64,000 bases of DNA from Achromobacter xylosoxidans (lineage in GTDB: Bacteria; Pseudomonadota; Gammaproteobacteria; Burkholderiales; Burkholderiaceae_B): NCBI RefSeq assembly GCF_014490035.1, contig NZ_CP061008.1:4030001-4094000 (forward strand). Direction: 5' to 3'. Below are positions 40,132 to 49,435 of this stretch, piece after piece. The translations under genes and the position numbers were made by a program. Position 1 is the stretch's first letter, and every line of letters starts with the position of its first letter. The notes under the pieces are model-generated. The model was not told the origin of the DNA, made no database searches, and saw only the letters and a list, made by a program, of their open reading frames with translations.

Positions 40132-41628
40132 ATGTCTTCCACCTCTACGCCAGTCATGCCCCCACCGCTTTTACGCGATGGAATTTCAACTTGGGTTGCC
40201 ACCCTGGTCGCCTGCCTGTGCGCCTTCATGGTCGTGATGGATGGCGCCATCGTGAGTGTCGCGCTCCCGTCGATGCGGGACGACCTGGGGCTATCTGCGG
40301 TACAGCTTCAATGGGTGGTCGATATCTATCTTTTGCTGCTGGGTGGCTTCATGCTGCTGGCGGCTCGCGCCAGCGACATCTATGGCCGGCGAAACGTGTT
40401 GCTATGGGGATTGGCGTTGTTCACTGGCGCCAGCCTGATGGGTGGCTTGGCGCAATCAGGAGCGATCCTGCTGGTTGCTCGCGCAGTGCAAGGATTTGGC
40501 GCCGCAGCGCTGGCAACATCGCCGCTGGCTGTGATCGTGGCTGCTCATCCCCCTGGAGCCGGCCAGGATCGCGCGATTGGTTGTTGGGCAGCGTGCGCCG
40601 CGATGGGTTCTGCTTTCGGCGTGGTGATCGGCGGCGTGCTGACCAGTCTGGTCGATTGGCGCTGGGTCATGTTCGTCAATGTACCGCTGGGCCTGATTCT
40701 GTTCGTAGCGGTCATGCTCAGCCTGAGTCCGCTGCATCCGGATACGCCAAGGGCCAAGCTGGACATACCGGGAGCCATCACGGTGACGCTGTCCTTGGCA
40801 TCATTTCTGTACGCCATATCGCAATCGGCTCATGCAGGCTGGAGCGACACGCTCGTATTCAATGCAATGGTTTTTGCACTGATCATGTTCCTGGCGTTCG
40901 TGTTCCGGGAATTTCGCGCCAAGCAGCCGCTGGTCCGATTCGGCATCTTCCGATTGCGCAATGTTCCCATCGGGATGGTCATGGTCTCGGGGCTAGGCGC
41001 AATTCTCACGGCCTCGGCGTTCTTCCTGTCTTTGGCGCTGCAGCGCATTGATGGACGCAACCCGCTGGAAACAGGCTTGGCACTGTTGCCGATGGCCCTC
41101 GCCCTGGCAATCGCGGCAATGGCTTCCCGCTCTTTGCGCGATGCCGGTTTCACCCGCTTGCCATTGATCGGCGGCTTGATCGCTGCGGGAGGGTTGATCT
41201 GGCTCTATTGGCTGCCCATGCATCCAGTGCATGCGACCGAACTTCTGCTACCGACCCTGCTGGTCGGCGCAGGTAACGGCCTGGTGATGATGAGCGCGAC
41301 CCAGGCCGTGCTGGCCGGGGTACCCCGCCAGGATTCTGGATTGGCGGCAGGTCTGCAAAACACCTCACGCCAATTGGGCGGCGCCGTCGGCATTGCCATT
41401 CTGGCTTCTGTGGCCCATGGCGTGACGACGGCTCACCTGGCCGGCGGCGAGATACCGCAAGTGGCTGAACTGGCCGGGTATCACGCGGCATTCCTGATCG
41501 CGGGGCTGCTCAGCATCGTCTCTGCCCTGGCTTCGCTGCTGCTTCAGCGTACGCCCGTCTCGGGCGGCCAGGGAGAAACACAGTGGACTCAGACCGGACC
41601 GGTCCACTCCGTGACGAATTCCCGGTAG
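40132..41628 (+). CDS. MFS multidrug exporter, DHA2 (14-helix) family
   Basis: Drug:H+ antiporter of 498 residues. It shows MVVMDGAIVSVALPSMRDDLGLS (helix 1), RASDIYGRRNVLLWG (loop 2-3), ARAVQGFGAAALATSPLAVI (helix 4, motif D) and the DHA2 motif in helix 5 (GSAFGVVIGGVLTSLVDWRWVMFVNVPLG). ATG 40132 is preferred to TTG 40108. Its last about 13 codons lie antisense over the end of the nitroreductase gene, so its tail may have been created at an insertion junction. Likely controlled by the divergent AraC protein. Confidence 0.87.
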   Translation: MSSTSTPVMPPPLLRDGISTWVATLVACLCAFMVVMDGAIVSVALPSMRDDLGLSAVQLQWVVDIYLLLLGGFMLLAARASDIYGRRNVLLWGLALFTGASLMGGLAQSGAILLVARAVQGFGAAALATSPLAVIVAAHPPGAGQDRAIGCWAACAAMGSAFGVVIGGVLTSLVDWRWVMFVNVPLGLILFVAVMLSLSPLHPDTPRAKLDIPGAITVTLSLASFLYAISQSAHAGWSDTLVFNAMVFALIMFLAFVFREFRAKQPLVRFGIFRLRNVPIGMVMVSGLGAILTASAFFLSLALQRIDGRNPLETGLALLPMALALAIAAMASRSLRDAGFTRLPLIGGLIAAGGLIWLYWLPMHPVHATELLLPTLLVGAGNGLVMMSATQAVLAGVPRQDSGLAAGLQNTSRQLGGAVGIAILASVAHGVTTAHLAGGEIPQVAELAGYHAAFLIAGLLSIVSALASLLLQRTPVSGGQGETQWTQTGPVHSVTNSR

Positions 41629-42182
41629 TCCGGGCGGTTGGCCGGCGGCACCGCGCAAGCCGGCGTGCCAATGGCCAAGAAGCCCAGGAAACGGTAGTCC
41701 AGCGCGTCCAGGCCCAGCGCGTTCTGCACGTCTTCGACGTAGGTGCCGATACCGGTGCTCCAGAACGCGCCGTAGCCCAGCATGTGCACGGCGTTCAGCA
41801 GGTTCATGGTGGCGGCGCCGGTGGCCAGCAGCTGTTCCTGCTCCGGAATCTTGGTGTTGTCGTGCGCGATCTTCTGCGCCACCGCGACGAAGAGCGGCAC
41901 GCCGGCCATCCATTCGCGCACCGATTTTTCCTTTTCCGGCGTCATGCGCGGATCGCCGCTGCGCTTGACGGCGTCCAGCGCCAGATCGGCCAGCTTGCCG
42001 ATGGCCTCGCCCTGGATCACCACGAAACGCCACGGACGCAAGGCGCCATGGTCGGGCGCCGACATGGCCGCCTGCAGGATCTGTTCGAGTTCCTCGGGCT
42101 TGGGCGCCGGGGCGCGGAGGAACTTGAAGGAACGGCGCGTATTCAGGGCGTGCAACGGGGTGGCGGTCGGGGTCGTGGTCAT
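41589..42182 (-). CDS. Nitroreductase family protein (YdjA-like)
   Basis: FMN-dependent NAD(P)H oxidoreductase of 197 residues. RRSFKFLRAPAPKPEELEQILQAAMSAPDHGALRPWRFVVIQGEA is the YdjA/TdsD-type N-terminus with the FMN-binding Arg/Ser region, and GAATMNLLNAVHMLGYGAFWSTG is the central helix. ATG 42182 fits better than an upstream in-frame start. The gene overlaps the 3' end of the converging MFS gene by 40 bases. Physiological substrate unknown. Confidence 0.88.
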   Translation of the reverse strand: MTTTPTATPLHALNTRRSFKFLRAPAPKPEELEQILQAAMSAPDHGALRPWRFVVIQGEAIGKLADLALDAVKRSGDPRMTPEKEKSVREWMAGVPLFVAVAQKIAHDNTKIPEQEQLLATGAATMNLLNAVHMLGYGAFWSTGIGTYVEDVQNALGLDALDYRFLGFLAIGTPACAVPPANRPDYREFVTEWTGPV

Positions 42183-42268
42183 CGGATCAGGCGTCAATGA
42201 GAAAGAAACACAATTCATATTACGCCACTCCGCCGCCGCAGGCCGTCATCCCCCCGGACCGCCAGAGG

Positions 42269-43252
42269 TCATTCGATCTGGATGCCGACCTCTTTGATGA
42301 CGCCCGCCCAGCGCGCCAGCTCCGCGTTGACGAACTGGCCCAGCTCGGCCGGGCTGCTGGCGCCGGGCGTGGCGCCCTCGCCCTTGAAACGGGTCTGCAG
42401 GGCCGGCACCGCCAGCGAGCGCGCCACCGCCTGGTTCAGCACAGCCACCACCGCGTCGGGCGTGCCCTTTGGGGCCATCAACGCATTCCAGGTGTTGATC
42501 TCGTAGCCCTTGAACATCGGGTCCTCGGCCACCGTCGGCACGTCGGGCAGTTCTGCCGAACGGTCACGCGTGGTCACGGCCAGGGCGCGCAAGGCGCCCG
42601 CGCGAACCTGCGGCAAGGCCGCCGGCAAGGTGGCGAAGCTGAACTGGGTCTCGCCGCTCATGACCGAGGAATTGGCCAGCGACCCGCCCCGGTACGGCAC
42701 GTGCTGGATCTGCACCTTGGCCTCCGAGGCGAACATGGCGCCAGCCACGTGTACCGGCGAGCCATTGCCGCTGGAGGAATAGTTCAGGTCGCCCGGCTTC
42801 TCGCGCGCCAGCTTGACCAGATCGGCCACCGAGGCGACCGGCAGCTTGGGATTGGCGACCAGCACCAGCGGGATGGACGCGATCATGCTGACCGGCGTGA
42901 AGCCGCCCACCGGGTCGTAGCCCAGCGACTTCTTGTACACGACCGGATTGATGCCATGGCTGGACACGGTGGCCATGAACAAGGTGTAGCCATCGGGCGC
43001 GGCCTGCTGCACGGAGGCCGCGGCGATGTTGCCGGCGGCGCCGGCCTTGTTTTCGATGATGACGGGCTGCTTGAGCTCCTTGCTCAACTGCTCGCCCAGC
43101 GCCCGCGCCAGGATGTCCGTGGTGCCGCCGGCGGCGTAGCCCACCACGATGCGCACCGGCTGGCTAGGGTACGCCCCCTGCGCGTGCAGCGGCGCCGCGC
43201 ACAGCCACGCCGCCAAACCCGCCAGGCCTGCCCTCAGATGAACCGCTTTCAT
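42269..43252 (-). CDS. Bug/TctC-family periplasmic solute-binding protein
   Basis: A 327-residue extracytoplasmic receptor with a signal peptide cleaved near LHA-QG, then YPSQPVRIVVGYAAGGTTDILARALGEQLS and IIENKAGAAGNIAA, the core motifs of the Bug family, which is greatly expanded in Bordetella and Achromobacter. Members bind carboxylates or their amides and often have no cognate TctAB transporter nearby, as here. It lies last in the CoA-transferase/GntR/hydratase run, suggesting a ligand related to the organic acid used there. Confidence 0.9.
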   Translation of the reverse strand: MKAVHLRAGLAGLAAWLCAAPLHAQGAYPSQPVRIVVGYAAGGTTDILARALGEQLSKELKQPVIIENKAGAAGNIAAASVQQAAPDGYTLFMATVSSHGINPVVYKKSLGYDPVGGFTPVSMIASIPLVLVANPKLPVASVADLVKLAREKPGDLNYSSSGNGSPVHVAGAMFASEAKVQIQHVPYRGGSLANSSVMSGETQFSFATLPAALPQVRAGALRALAVTTRDRSAELPDVPTVAEDPMFKGYEINTWNALMAPKGTPDAVVAVLNQAVARSLAVPALQTRFKGEGATPGASSPAELGQFVNAELARWAGVIKEVGIQIE

Positions 43253-43430
43253 GTCTGTCTCCTCGTCGCCGCGCTTCTGCTGCGCGGTCTATGGCCTGGC
43301 CGTCCCCGGTGGGATCGGTGGCCGGGTTGATCCGGTCCGCGACGGATTCAGGACGCAAGCCTCCCCCGGGCCGCGCCGGCGACGGCGCGGACCTGCAAGC
43401 CGCGTAGGGAATCCGGCCCGCGGCCGGAGA

Positions 43431-44246
43431 TCAGGTGCCGGTGAACACCGGCGCTCTCTTTTCCGCGAACGCCTTGCGGCCTTCGCGGTAGTCATTGCTT
43501 TCGAAACACTCCAGCACCAGACGGCGCATGCCCTCCACGTCGACTTCCGGCCCCAGCTGCTGGAGCTGCCGGATCATCTTCTTGCCGGCGCGCAGCGTCA
43601 GCGGCGCGTTGGCCTGGATCTGCGCCAGCATGGTCTCCAGCACCTGCGGCAGTTCGTCCGCCGGGGCCACCCTGCGGATCAGGCCCAGCTCCTTGGCCTG
43701 ATGGGCGTCGTAGCGCGCCGCCGTAAGGAAGATCTCCAACGCGTTGGCCGGACCGACCGCCGTCACCAGGTTGCGGATCGCGGTCAGGCGGTAGCCCAGG
43801 CCCAGCTTGCCGGCGGGAATGGCGAAGCTGCTGTTGTCCGAGGCGATGCGGATGTCGCAGCACAGTGCGATGTTCAGGCCGCCGCCGATGCAATAGCCCT
43901 GGATGTACGCAATCGTGGGCTTGTCGTAGTCGTACAGCGCCAGCTGCGCGGTTTCGGCCACGCGTTCGTATTCCACCACGGCGTCTTCGCCGCTGCGCAG
44001 CTTGTCGAACTGCGAGATGTTGGCGCCGCTGACGAAGGCCTTGCCGCCCGCGCCCTGCAGCACCACCGCCCGAATCTCCGGGTCCTGGCGGAAGGCTTCC
44101 AGCACCACCGGCACCGCCTCCCACATGGCGAACGACACGGCGTTGTGCCGCTGCGGATCGTTGAAGGTCAGCCAGCCCACCGCGCCGCGCTTTTCGGCCA
44201 CGATGCTGTCGGTGATATCGCCCTGCAGGATGCGTTGTATGGTCAC
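43431..44246 (-). CDS. Enoyl-CoA hydratase/isomerase family protein
   Basis: Crotonase-fold enzyme of 271 residues acting on a CoA thioester. Oxyanion-hole segments: GGKAFVSGANISQFDKL and IQGYCIGGGLNIALCCDIRIASDNSSFAIPAGKLGLGY. One catalytic Glu of hydratases (in the GLGY helix region) is not evident, so isomerase, hydrolase or decarboxylase activity is possible. Its GTG start overlaps the stop of the GntR gene (GTGA), so the two are translationally coupled. Confidence 0.85.
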   Translation of the reverse strand: MTIQRILQGDITDSIVAEKRGAVGWLTFNDPQRHNAVSFAMWEAVPVVLEAFRQDPEIRAVVLQGAGGKAFVSGANISQFDKLRSGEDAVVEYERVAETAQLALYDYDKPTIAYIQGYCIGGGLNIALCCDIRIASDNSSFAIPAGKLGLGYRLTAIRNLVTAVGPANALEIFLTAARYDAHQAKELGLIRRVAPADELPQVLETMLAQIQANAPLTLRAGKKMIRQLQQLGPEVDVEGMRRLVLECFESNDYREGRKAFAEKRAPVFTGT

Positions 44247-44986
44247 GGTTGCTTTCCTTGTATGACTGTCTGGTGCCGTTGAATGCCATTGCTCAGGTGG
44301 GCGCGCATGGCAAGGCGCGCGGCCTCGCTGTCGCCCGCCACGATGGCATCGAAGATGCGGTGATGTTCGCGTTCGATTTCCGGCACGCGCTCGGTGCCGG
44401 CGCTGGTGTAGCGCAGCGTGCGCACGGCGCCGCGGAACACGTGGCGCAGGTGCGCCAACAGGCGCACGAAGTAAGGGTTGTTGGTGGCCTCGCCCACGGC
44501 CATGTGGAAGTCCAGCGCGTGGTCGGCGCCGGCCTGCCAGTCGTTGCCAGCCGCGTCTACCCGTTGCAGGGCCTGGCGCAGGGTTTCGATCTGTTCGGGG
44601 GTGCGGTGCAAGGCCGCCTGCGCGGCCGCGCCGGATTCCAGCTCCACGCGCAGTTGGAAGATGTGCGCCAGCGGCTCGGGCTGCAGCAGGTCTTCGGGCG
44701 CGATCTCGAAATTGCGCGTGCCCACGTCCTGCGCCACGAAGGAGCCCACGCCGCGCCGCGTATCCACATATCCCGACAGCTTCAGCCGCGCGATCGCCTC
44801 GCGCACCACGTTGCGGCTGACGGCGAACATCTGCGCCAGCTCGAACTCCGTGGGCAGGCGCTGGCCGGGCTCGAATTCGCGCGCCACGATCTTCTGGCGG
44901 ATCTGCGAAGCGATCTCGTCCGGCAGGTTGTCGGGGCGTCCCAGGCTGGAAAAGACCTGGTCGGCGGCGGTGGATGGTGCGTTCAT
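44243..44986 (-). CDS. GntR-family (FadR-type) regulator
   Basis: A 247-residue repressor: winged helix (LPDEIASQIRQKIVAREFEPGQRLPTEFELAQMFAVSRNVVREAIARLKLSGYVDTRRGVGSFV) and an all-helical FCD effector domain (about 95-235) with metal-binding His/Asp in DHALDFHMAVGEATNN and HHRIFDAI. ATG 44986 follows GGAGA by about eight bases. It lies within the operon, between the CoA-transferase and the hydratase, so it probably controls its own operon in response to the substrate acid or its CoA ester. Confidence 0.88.
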   Translation of the reverse strand: MNAPSTAADQVFSSLGRPDNLPDEIASQIRQKIVAREFEPGQRLPTEFELAQMFAVSRNVVREAIARLKLSGYVDTRRGVGSFVAQDVGTRNFEIAPEDLLQPEPLAHIFQLRVELESGAAAQAALHRTPEQIETLRQALQRVDAAGNDWQAGADHALDFHMAVGEATNNPYFVRLLAHLRHVFRGAVRTLRYTSAGTERVPEIEREHHRIFDAIVAGDSEAARLAMRAHLSNGIQRHQTVIQGKQP

Positions 44987-45065
44987 GGGGGCTGTCTCCG
45001 TCTGGGCCGCCGGATACGCGGGCGGCCTTGGCGGCGATTTTATGCTCGGTGCCTGGACGGATCCC

Positions 45066-46247
45066 TTAAATGACGCCTTCGCGGGCCAGCTGCTGCAAGT
45101 CGGCGGGCGCCAAGCCCAGCATGCCGCCGTAGACGTCGCCATTGTGCTGGCCGCGCTCGGGCGCGGGCGCCATTTCCCCAGCGCTCGAGCGGCTCAGGAT
45201 CATCGGCTGCCCCACCACCGAGATCGGCCCCAGCGCGGGATGGCGAATCTCGCGGCTGAGTCCCAGGTGGCGCACCTGCGGATCCTCGAAGGTCTGGTCC
45301 ATGCCCAGGATCGGACCGCAAGGCACGCCTTCCTTGTTCATCAACGCGATCCATTCGGCGGTGCGTCGGGTCGCGGTGCGCGCGCCGATGGCCGCGTTCA
45401 GCGCCGGACGGTTGCGCGCCCGCAGCGGCACGGTCAGGAAGCGCTCGTCCTCGATCAGTTCCGGCAGTTCCAGCACGCGGCACAGGCGCGCATAGATATC
45501 GTTGCCCATGGCCGCGATGTTCATATAGCCGTCGCTGGTGGGAAACACGCCGGTCGGGCTGCTGGTGGGATGGTCGTTGCCGCTCTGGCCCGGCACCTCG
45601 CCGTTCATCAGCCAGCGCATCGCCTGGAAATCCATCATCCAGACCTGCGATTGCAGCAACGAGGTCTGCACCCACTGCCCCTGCCCCGACACCTCGCGCT
45701 CCAGCAGCGCGATGAAGATGCCGATGGCGCAGAACAGGCCGGAAGTCAGGTCCGCCACCGGGATCCCGGCCCGCATGGGGCCACGGCCGGGCTCGCCCGT
45801 CACCGACATCAGCCCGCCTATGCCCTGTGCGATCTGGTCCAGCCCTGGCCGTCCGGCGTAGGGGCCGTCCTGCCCGAAGCCGGACACGCTGGCGTAGACG
45901 ATGCGCGGGTTCACCTGGCGCAACGTCTCGTAGTCGATGCCCAACTTGAACTTGACGTTGGGCCGGTAGTTTTCCACCACCACGTCGGCCTGGCGCACCA
46001 GGTCCAGGAACAGCGCCCGGCCCTGCCGGTGCTTCAGATTCAGCGTGACGCTGCGCTTGTTGCGGTGGGTGTTCTGGTAGTCGGCGAACTGGGCGGAACC
46101 GCCCGGCTTGTCGTCCTGCTCGTCACCCGGCTCTTCGATCTTGATGACGGTGGCGCCCCAGTCCGCGAACTGGCGCACGGCGGCGGGTCCCGAGCGCACT
46201 CGCGTCAGGTCCAGGACGGTGAATCGGCCCAAGGGCTTGGAATCCAT
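45066..46247 (-). CDS. CaiB/BaiF-type (class III) CoA-transferase
   Basis: Transfers CoA between carboxylic acids; 393 residues. LGRFTVLDLTRVRSGPAAVRQFADWGATVIKIEEPGD is the N-terminal CoA-binding motif, and LFLDLVRQADVVVENYRPNVKFKLGIDYETL and SGFGQDGPYAGRPGLDQIAQGIGGLM follow. The catalytic Asp lies in the PVADLTSG segment. It is first in the minus-strand operon with GntR, enoyl-CoA hydratase and Bug genes and would activate the imported acid. Substrate unknown. Confidence 0.88.
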   Translation of the reverse strand: MDSKPLGRFTVLDLTRVRSGPAAVRQFADWGATVIKIEEPGDEQDDKPGGSAQFADYQNTHRNKRSVTLNLKHRQGRALFLDLVRQADVVVENYRPNVKFKLGIDYETLRQVNPRIVYASVSGFGQDGPYAGRPGLDQIAQGIGGLMSVTGEPGRGPMRAGIPVADLTSGLFCAIGIFIALLEREVSGQGQWVQTSLLQSQVWMMDFQAMRWLMNGEVPGQSGNDHPTSSPTGVFPTSDGYMNIAAMGNDIYARLCRVLELPELIEDERFLTVPLRARNRPALNAAIGARTATRRTAEWIALMNKEGVPCGPILGMDQTFEDPQVRHLGLSREIRHPALGPISVVGQPMILSRSSAGEMAPAPERGQHNGDVYGGMLGLAPADLQQLAREGVI

Positions 46248-46312
46248 GCTTGTCTGCCTCTCTGTTCGGCGTCGCTGGGGGGTGAACCGCGCCGCCTTGT
46301 CATTATTTGTTG

Positions 46313-46325
46313 GATGTTGGACATC
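46313..46325. promoter_or_regulatory. Operator-like inverted repeat upstream of CoA-transferase
   Basis: GATGT-N3-ACATC, 66 bases before the CoA-transferase start, in an AT-rich patch. Size and spacing fit a GntR/FadR-type site. Candidate operator for the GntR protein of this operon. Confidence 0.4.
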
Positions 46326-46355
46326 TTACATGTTGATTTTGGGCGCAACAAGACG

Positions 46356-46378
46356 CCGCCGCGCTTTTTGCGCGGCGG
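46356..46378 (-). terminator. Hairpin beyond the merR stop
   Basis: Nine-base stem CCGCCGCGC/GCGCGGCGG with a five-T loop. It lies 58 bases downstream of the merR-type gene on the minus strand, with no protein gene ending on the plus strand there. The T-rich flank (GTTTTCC) is on the plus side, so direction is uncertain. Confidence 0.45.
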
Positions 46379-46435
46379 GTTTTCCCTAGGCCATCAGGCC
46401 TGTATTCCGTGATGCCGCCCTTTGCAGGGCCGGTG

Positions 46436-46870
46436 TCAGCCCAGGTGGGTGTGGCGTTCCTGGCGCTCTTCGACCTGCATTTCGCTCAGGCCATGCAGGA
46501 TGCCGCAGTCTTCCGTGTCGGGCCGGGCCGACAGGCAGCGCTGGCGCAGTTCGGTGAGCTGGGCCTTGAGCTGGGTCAGCTCGGCGATGCGCTCGTCCAC
46601 GTGGGAGATGTGCTCGTCGAACAGTTCATTGATGGGGCCGCAACCGCTTTGATGGTTGTCCGCCAGCGACAGAATGGCGCGGATCTCGTCCTGCGTCATG
46701 TCCAGCGCCCGGCAATTGCGAATCAGCCGCAGCCGCTCCAGATGGGGCTGGCCGTAGCTGCGGTAATTGTTCAGCCCCCGTTCCGGGGCCGGCAACAGCC
46801 CTTCTTTCTCGTAATACCTGACGGTCTCGACCGTGGTCCCGGCCGCCGTGGCCAATTCGCCGATACGCAT
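46436..46870 (-). CDS. cadR: MerR-family Cd(II)/Pb(II)-responsive regulator
   Basis: A 144-residue metal sensor: N-terminal MerR helix-turn-helix (MRIGELATAAGTTVETVRYYEKEGLLP), dimerisation helix, and metal-site cysteines Cys77 (SGCGP), Cys112 and Cys122, the three-Cys pattern of the CadR/PbrR group. It ends in HTHLG, a short His tail. It is divergent from the cadA-type ATPase. MerR proteins bind the elongated spacer promoter of the target and twist it open when metal is bound. The preferred ion (Cd or Pb) is not decided by sequence. Confidence 0.88.
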   Translation of the reverse strand: MRIGELATAAGTTVETVRYYEKEGLLPAPERGLNNYRSYGQPHLERLRLIRNCRALDMTQDEIRAILSLADNHQSGCGPINELFDEHISHVDERIAELTQLKAQLTELRQRCLSARPDTEDCGILHGLSEMQVEERQERHTHLG

Positions 46871-46907
46871 CGCTGCCTCCCGGATCGCATCCGATTGATA
46901 TAGGGGG

Positions 46908-46938
46908 TTGACCCTATAGTAACTCCAAGGTGTGGAAT
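46908..46938 (+). promoter_or_regulatory. MerR-type promoter of cadA with 19-base spacer
   Basis: -35 TTGACC at 46908-46913 and -10-like TGGAAT at 46933-46938, separated by 19 bases, the long spacer typical of MerR-controlled promoters. The spacer contains CCTATAGTAACTCCAAGG, close to CadR/PbrR sites. A flanking repeat TATAGGG-N6-CCCTATA also overlaps the -35. Confidence 0.65.
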
Positions 46939-46970
46939 AGCGTCACCAGCTTATTTCAAGGCAGAGGACG

Positions 46971-49412
46971 ATGTCTTTACCTCCGGTCAAAAAACACGAA
47001 CATATGCCCGCCGGGCAAGGCGGCGCCTGCTGCGCGCATGACGCATGCGACGCTCCCGCCAAGAACGCCCAGGCGCATGCCGGACACGATCATGCGGGGC
47101 ATGATCACGCGGATCACAGCCACGCGGGCCACGATCACAGCCACGACCACGCCGGCCACGATCACGCCCACGGTCGCAAGCACGACCACAGCCACAAGCA
47201 CGACCACGGCGGCGACGCCTGCTGCGGCCACGGCGACGGCCAGCCCTTCAGCGTCTCGGGCGCCGGCGCGGCCGCGCTTACCGCCGGCCCCGGCCAGTCG
47301 CTGGCGCGCCTGCGCATCGGACAGATGGACTGCCCCACCGAGGAAACGCTGATCCGCAAGAAGCTCGACAACATGGCCGACGTGCACGCGTTGGACTTCA
47401 ACCTGATGCAGCGCGTCCTGACGGTGGTGCATGCCGAAGGCGCGCTGGACCGCGTCATGGCCGCCATCAAGTCGCTGGACATGACGCCCGAGCCCCTGGC
47501 CGACAACGCCCCCGGCACACCCGCCCCCGCCGCCAAGCCGGTGAACTGGTGGCTGATCGGCGGCGCCGGCGTCCTGGCGGCGCTGTCGGAACTGTCGCAT
47601 TTCGCCGGCTGGCCGCTGGGCGTCACCGCGGCCCTGGCCGTGGCCGCCATCCTGGCCTGCGGCGTCAGCACCTACCGCAAGGGCTGGATCGCCGTGCGCA
47701 ACGGCAACCTCAACATCAATGCCCTGATGAGCATCGCCGTCACTGGCGCCGTGCTGATCGGCCAATGGCCCGAAGCGGCCATGGTGATGTTCCTGTTCAA
47801 CGTGGCCGAACTGATCGAAGCCCGCTCCCTGGACCGGGCGCGCAACGCCATCCGCGGCCTGCTCGACCTGGCGCCGGAAACCGCCACCGTGCGCCAGGCC
47901 AATGGCGACTGGCTGGAAGTGCCCGCCGCCAAATTGCAGGTGGGCGACATCGTGCGGGTGCGCCCGGGCGAACGCATCGCGGCCGATGGCATCATCGTCA
48001 GCGGCAGCTCGGCGGTGGACCAGTCCCCCATCACCGGTGAAAGCCTGCCGGTGGAAAAGACACAGAACGACCCGGTCTACGCGGCTACCGTGAACGCCGC
48101 GGGTTCCTTCGAATACCGCGTCACCGCAGCGGCGGGCAACACCACGCTGGCGCGCATCATCCACGCCGTCGAACAGGCGCAAGGCGCGCGCGCGCCGACC
48201 CAGCGCTTCATCGACCGCTTCTCGCGCATCTATACGCCGACCGTGGTGGGCATCGCGGTGCTGGTGGCGGTGCTGCCCCCGCTGTTCTGGAGCCAGCCCT
48301 GGTTCGACGCGATCTACCGCGCCCTGGCGCTGTTGATCATCGCCTGCCCCTGCGCGCTGGTCATTTCCACCCCGGTCAGCATCGTCAGCGGCCTGACCGC
48401 GGCCTCGCGCCGCGGCATCCTGGTCAAGGGCGGCGTGTATCTCGAAGAAGGCCGCAACCTGAAATGGCTGGCGCTGGACAAGACCGGCACGCTGACCCAC
48501 GGCAAGCCGGTGCAGACCGACATCCAGGATTGGGATGTGTCCGACCAAAGCCGCCAACCGGCCGCGCTGGTCGCCGCCAGCCTGGCCGCCCGCTCCGACC
48601 ACCCGGTGTCGCTGGCCGTGGCCAATGCCGCGCGCGACGCCGGCACGGCCTTGCTGGACGTGCGGGACTTCACCGCCCTGCCCGGCCGCGGCGTCAGCGC
48701 CACGCTGGACGGCGTGACCTTCCAGCTGGGCAACCGCCGCCTGATGCGCGAACTGGGCGTCTCCAGCCCCAAGCTGGAAGCGCGCCTGGATGAACTGGAA
48801 CGCCAGGGCAAGAGCGCCATCGCGCTGACCGACGGCAGCCGCGTGCTGGCCGTGGCCGCCGTGGCCGACACGGTCAAGCCGACCAGCGCCGCCGCCATCG
48901 CGGACCTGCACGCCCTGGGCGTGCGCACCCTGATGCTGACGGGCGACAACACGCCCACGGCGCAAGCCATCGCGCAACAGGTCGGTATCGACGAAGCCCG
49001 CGGCGACCAGTTGCCCGAAGACAAGCTGACCGCCATCGAAAGCAAGCTGGCGTCGGGCGGCCGCGTCGGCATGGTGGGCGACGGCATCAACGACGCCCCC
49101 GCCCTGGCCCGCGCCGACATCGGCTTCGCCATGGGCGCGGCCGGCACCGGTACCGCCATCGAAACGGCCGACGTCGCCCTGATGGACGACGACCTGCGCA
49201 AGATCGGCACCTTCCTGCGCCTGTCCCACGCCACGCATCGCGTGCTGGTGCAGAACATCGCGCTGGCGCTGGGCATCAAGGCCGTGTTCCTGACCTTGGC
49301 CATGACCGGCAACGCCACGCTGTGGATGGCGGTGTTCGCCGACGTTGGCGCCAGCCTGCTGGTGGTGGCGAACGGCTTGCGGCTGTTGCGGGCGGCGCCT
49401 GCCGCCCACTAG
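46971..49412 (+). CDS. cadA: Zn/Cd/Pb-exporting P-type ATPase
   Basis: P1B-2 metal efflux ATPase of 813 residues. The N-terminal 90 residues are a His/Asp repeat tract (many HDH and HAGHDH units, plus CC pairs at 20-21 and 84-85), likely metal-buffering. A heavy-metal domain follows with MDCPTEE (119-125), the Zn/Cd/Pb-type variant. Core motifs: TGES, CPC ([15 protein letters not shown]), phosphorylation [12 protein letters not shown] locus (SDHPVSLA), [22 protein letters not shown] before ATG 46971. Expression is probably controlled by the divergent MerR protein. Confidence 0.93.
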   Translation: MSLPPVKKHEHMPAGQGGACCAHDACDAPAKNAQAHAGHDHAGHDHADHSHAGHDHSHDHAGHDHAHGRKHDHSHKHDHGGDACCGHGDGQPFSVSGAGAAALTAGPGQSLARLRIGQMDCPTEETLIRKKLDNMADVHALDFNLMQRVLTVVHAEGALDRVMAAIKSLDMTPEPLADNAPGTPAPAAKPVNWWLIGGAGVLAALSELSHFAGWPLGVTAALAVAAILACGVSTYRKGWIAVRNGNLNINALMSIAVTGAVLIGQWPEAAMVMFLFNVAELIEARSLDRARNAIRGLLDLAPETATVRQANGDWLEVPAAKLQVGDIVRVRPGERIAADGIIVSGSSAVDQSPITGESLPVEKTQNDPVYAATVNAAGSFEYRVTAAAGNTTLARIIHAVEQAQGARAPTQRFIDRFSRIYTPTVVGIAVLVAVLPPLFWSQPWFDAIYRALALLIIACPCALVISTPVSIVSGLTAASRRGILVKGGVYLEEGRNLKWLALDKTGTLTHGKPVQTDIQDWDVSDQSRQPAALVAASLAARSDHPVSLAVANAARDAGTALLDVRDFTALPGRGVSATLDGVTFQLGNRRLMRELGVSSPKLEARLDELERQGKSAIALTDGSRVLAVAAVADTVKPTSAAAIADLHALGVRTLMLTGDNTPTAQAIAQQVGIDEARGDQLPEDKLTAIESKLASGGRVGMVGDGINDAPALARADIGFAMGAAGTGTAIETADVALMDDDLRKIGTFLRLSHATHRVLVQNIALALGIKAVFLTLAMTGNATLWMAVFADVGASLLVVANGLRLLRAAPAAH

Positions 49413-49416
49413 GACC

Positions 49417-49435
49417 AGCCCGCCCTAGGCGGGCT
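49417..49435. terminator. Hairpin at the cadA/rtcA convergent ends
   Basis: Perfect eight-base arms AGCCCGCC/GGCGGGCT with loop CTA, overlapping the rtcA stop codon and five bases after the cadA stop. Probably terminates in both directions; no T-run. Confidence 0.45.

Noticed and set aside
43371..43390. Terminator after the crotonase-family gene
   Set aside because: CCGCGCC/GGCGCGG can pair, but there is no T-run on either side and such GC-rich hairpins are frequent by chance in this genome.
47060..47220. CRISPR-like repeats
   Set aside because: The repeated GGCCACGATCAC-type units are in frame within cadA and encode its His/Asp tract. There are no spacers.
46977..49409. An 810-codon open frame opposite cadA
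   Set aside because: Exact antisense shadow of cadA, with no RBS and no family-like motifs.
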